A DNA stretch of 18,407 nucleotides from Muribaculaceae bacterium (GTDB lineage: Bacteria > Bacteroidota > Bacteroidia > Bacteroidales > Muribaculaceae), in the NCBI GenBank assembly GCA_029052265.1, contig JAIDJJ010000054.1, positions 1 to 18,407 on the forward strand, in the 5' to 3' direction. A program made the position numbers and the translations under genes. Of this stretch, positions 17,390 to 18,407 are shown in pieces; within the stretch, counting starts at the first letter, position 1, and every line of letters starts with the position of its first letter. The notes beneath the pieces were generated by a model. It searched no databases. It had not been told where the DNA came from and saw only the letters and a list, made by a program, of their open reading frames with translations.

Positions 17390-17611
17390 ATGTACTGGAC
17401 ACTTGAACTCGCGTCTAAACTTGAAGACGCACCCTGGCCCGCAACAAAAGACGAGCTCATTGACTACGCAATGCGCAGTGGCGCACCGCTCGAAGTAATC
17501 GAAAACCTTCAGGAGATGGAAGACGAAGGAGAGACCTACGAAAGCATCGAGGAAATCTGGCCCGACTACCCCTCCAAAGACGACTTCTTCTTCAACGAAG
17601 AGGAGTATTAA
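17390..17611 (+). CDS. small acidic DUF2795-like protein
   Basis: A 73-residue, highly acidic, soluble protein without signal peptide or membrane segment. The part from about residue 14 to 58 (APWPATKDELIDYAMRSG, then APLEVIENLQEM and EEIWPDYPSKDD) fits the DUF2795 pattern, in which small proteins have a helix-turn-helix-like alpha-helical core with pairs of hydrophobic positions, here including VIENLQEM. From memory, such a gene often stands next to a PduO-type adenosyltransferase in Bacteroidales, and here it begins 22 bases after that gene on the same strand, which suggests a linked but unknown role. Starting at ATG 17390 gives MYWTLELASKLEDAPWP. The C-terminal FFFNEEEY is an acidic/aromatic tail. 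Confidence 0.82.
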   Translation: MYWTLELASKLEDAPWPATKDELIDYAMRSGAPLEVIENLQEMEDEGETYESIEEIWPDYPSKDDFFFNEEEY

Positions 17612-17642
17612 TCCGCGTCATAGTATATAATCACTTACAAAT

Positions 17643-17678
17643 CAATGGACAAACAAAGTAAAATTTGTTTGTCCATTG
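17643..17678. terminator. perfect 15-bp inverted repeat, probable bidirectional terminator
   Basis: CAATGGACAAACAAA (17643-17657) and TTTGTTTGTCCATTG (17664-17678) are exact reverse complements around the six-base loop GTAAAA. It begins 31 bases after the DUF2795-like stop and lies between two convergent genes, the usual place for a bidirectional terminator; the plus-strand tail is T-rich (TTGTTTCTATTCGATTTT) but interrupted, and the stem is AT-rich. Its arms contain the same 12-base unit that recurs twice more downstream, so termination may not be its only role. Confidence 0.5.
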
Positions 17679-17828
17679 TTGTTTCTATTCGATTTTACGC
17701 CGTCAGACCGTGAAATTTGTTTGTCCAATTTTCATTCCGCGAATATGTCGTAAGTTCGTGAACAGAAGGAAAGTCAGAGGATATTTCCCAATTGGACAGA
17801 ATTTAGCAAAAAGAGTTTGTTTGTCCAA
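17646..17828. repeat. cluster of TTTGTTTGTCCA repeat units
   Basis: The 12-base unit TTTGTTTGTCCA occurs on the plus strand at 17664-17675, 17716-17727 and 17816-17827, and as its exact reverse complement at 17646-17657. A diverged inverted copy, AATTGGACAGAATTT, lies at 17790-17804. The second unit is preceded by GTGAAATTT (17710-17718, overlapping the unit) and the last is followed by AAATTTCAC (17827-17835), which are also reverse complements. The units fill the gene-free stretch between the DUF2795-like gene and the Toprim-like gene, whose stop codon touches the last one. I see no transposase, reading frame or RNA gene here. Candidates are a small non-autonomous element with 12-base inverted ends, recombinase or regulator binding sites, or decayed terminator copies. 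Confidence 0.75.
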
Positions 17829-17834
17829 ATTTCA

Positions 17835-18407
17835 CTACATAAAATCATCCTCCGAAATACCACGGTTATGTCGAAGTAAATTGTCAGTCTTGATGTAACC
17901 TTCCTGGTCATATGTCCGGCGGTAGCGGTGTATCAAGGCGATAAGACCGCTTAAGTCGTCATCGGCAGCCGTGAGATGGCTATATTTCTGGAAGTGCTCA
18001 TTATATCGTTTGCGGGAGCCTCTGCTTATTCGTCTGCTGATATCTGAAGGGATAAAAAAAGAGCCTCTTTCTTTCACATATGGCTTGAACTGGTTGAGGA
18101 ATATATCAATGCCTGCAAGATCGAAATCTCCGAAATGAAGATATCGGTTGGGGATTTGTTCCAGCCATCTGGATATATCTAATGAAAAAGCATATCTCGC
18201 TACGAAGATAATATCGGTTTCAGCATCAGTCAGGCAATTGTCAAAAAGTGATCCGTGATTCCGTATTTTGAGAAAATTCTCCATGTTCTCGACACCTATG
18301 ACAAGCGATGTGATAGGGGGAATAAAGGATTTCCAGTCTGCGATATACACAGCACTTCCTTCCGGAGGGTTGATAATGAAAGCCTCATCATTCAACATGC
18401 ATTCTAC
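17835..18407 (-). CDS. Toprim-like domain protein, 5' end outside the window
   Basis: The frame is open to the window edge: before ATG at 18398 the codons GTA GAA TGC continue without a stop, so this is very likely the C-terminal part (at least 190 residues) of a longer protein. Counting from that ATG, hydrophobic SLVIGVENMENF (31-42) supplies Glu37, and YLHFGDFDLAGIDIF (86-100) supplies Asp91 and Asp93, the E and DxD pattern of a Toprim metal-binding site. The layout of a GVEN motif followed by GDxDxxG resembles the C-terminal Toprim domains of JetD/DUF2220 proteins (nuclease of Wadjet systems) and topoisomerase VI A subunits, rather than DnaG or OLD. No partner genes such as SMC-like ones are visible, so a defence role is only a possibility. 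It is somewhat more AT-rich than the housekeeping genes and next to the repeat cluster. Confidence 0.6.
   Translation of the reverse strand, partial: VECMLNDEAFIINPPEGSAVYIADWKSFIPPITSLVIGVENMENFLKIRNHGSLFDNCLTDAETDIIFVARYAFSLDISRWLEQIPNRYLHFGDFDLAGIDIFLNQFKPYVKERGSFFIPSDISRRISRGSRKRYNEHFQKYSHLTAADDDLSGLIALIHRYRRTYDQEGYIKTDNLLRHNRGISEDDFM

Noticed and set aside
17643..17828. CRISPR-like array
   Set aside because: Units are only 12 bases, orientation is mixed and spacing is irregular (52 and 100 bases), with no cas genes.

Overview
The window looks like core chromosome of a Bacteroidota bacterium, most likely order Bacteroidales and possibly Muribaculaceae (family-level placement is inference). 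Signs are a lipoprotein-type Omp85 protein (TamL) paired with a very large TamB, -7 promoter elements of the form TAnnTTTG, few clear Shine-Dalgarno sequences, and a rimP-nusA-infB cluster whose IF-2 has a very long low-complexity N-terminal region.

Layout. Positions 74-9718 and 9718-16561 are almost entirely minus-strand genes. Read in the direction of transcription (right to left), dnaX (gamma/tau subunits of DNA polymerase III) comes first, behind a good promoter at 16638-16668. A 239-base gap with a second candidate promoter and two RNA hairpins leads into rimP, nusA, infB, folK and nudC, which are closely spaced or overlapping and probably form one operon for ribosome maturation, transcription elongation/termination, translation initiation, folate synthesis and NAD(H)/nucleotide clean-up. 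After a 165-base gap come a small VanZ-like membrane protein, tamB, tamL and a 108-residue membrane-anchored protein; tamB and tamL overlap by 11 bases and should act together in outer-membrane biogenesis.

On the plus strand, divergent from dnaX, lie a PduO-type cob(I)alamin adenosyltransferase and a small acidic DUF2795-like protein, 22 bases apart.

The right end is the least ordinary part. A 223-base gene-free stretch carries a 15-bp perfect inverted repeat and further copies of the same 12-base unit (TTTGTTTGTCCA). It abuts the 3' end of a minus-strand gene that runs off the window and encodes a Toprim-like protein (motifs GVEN and GDFD), resembling the nuclease-type Toprim domains of JetD/DUF2220 proteins. 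No complete defence system, mobile element, CRISPR array or RNA gene can be established from what is visible.
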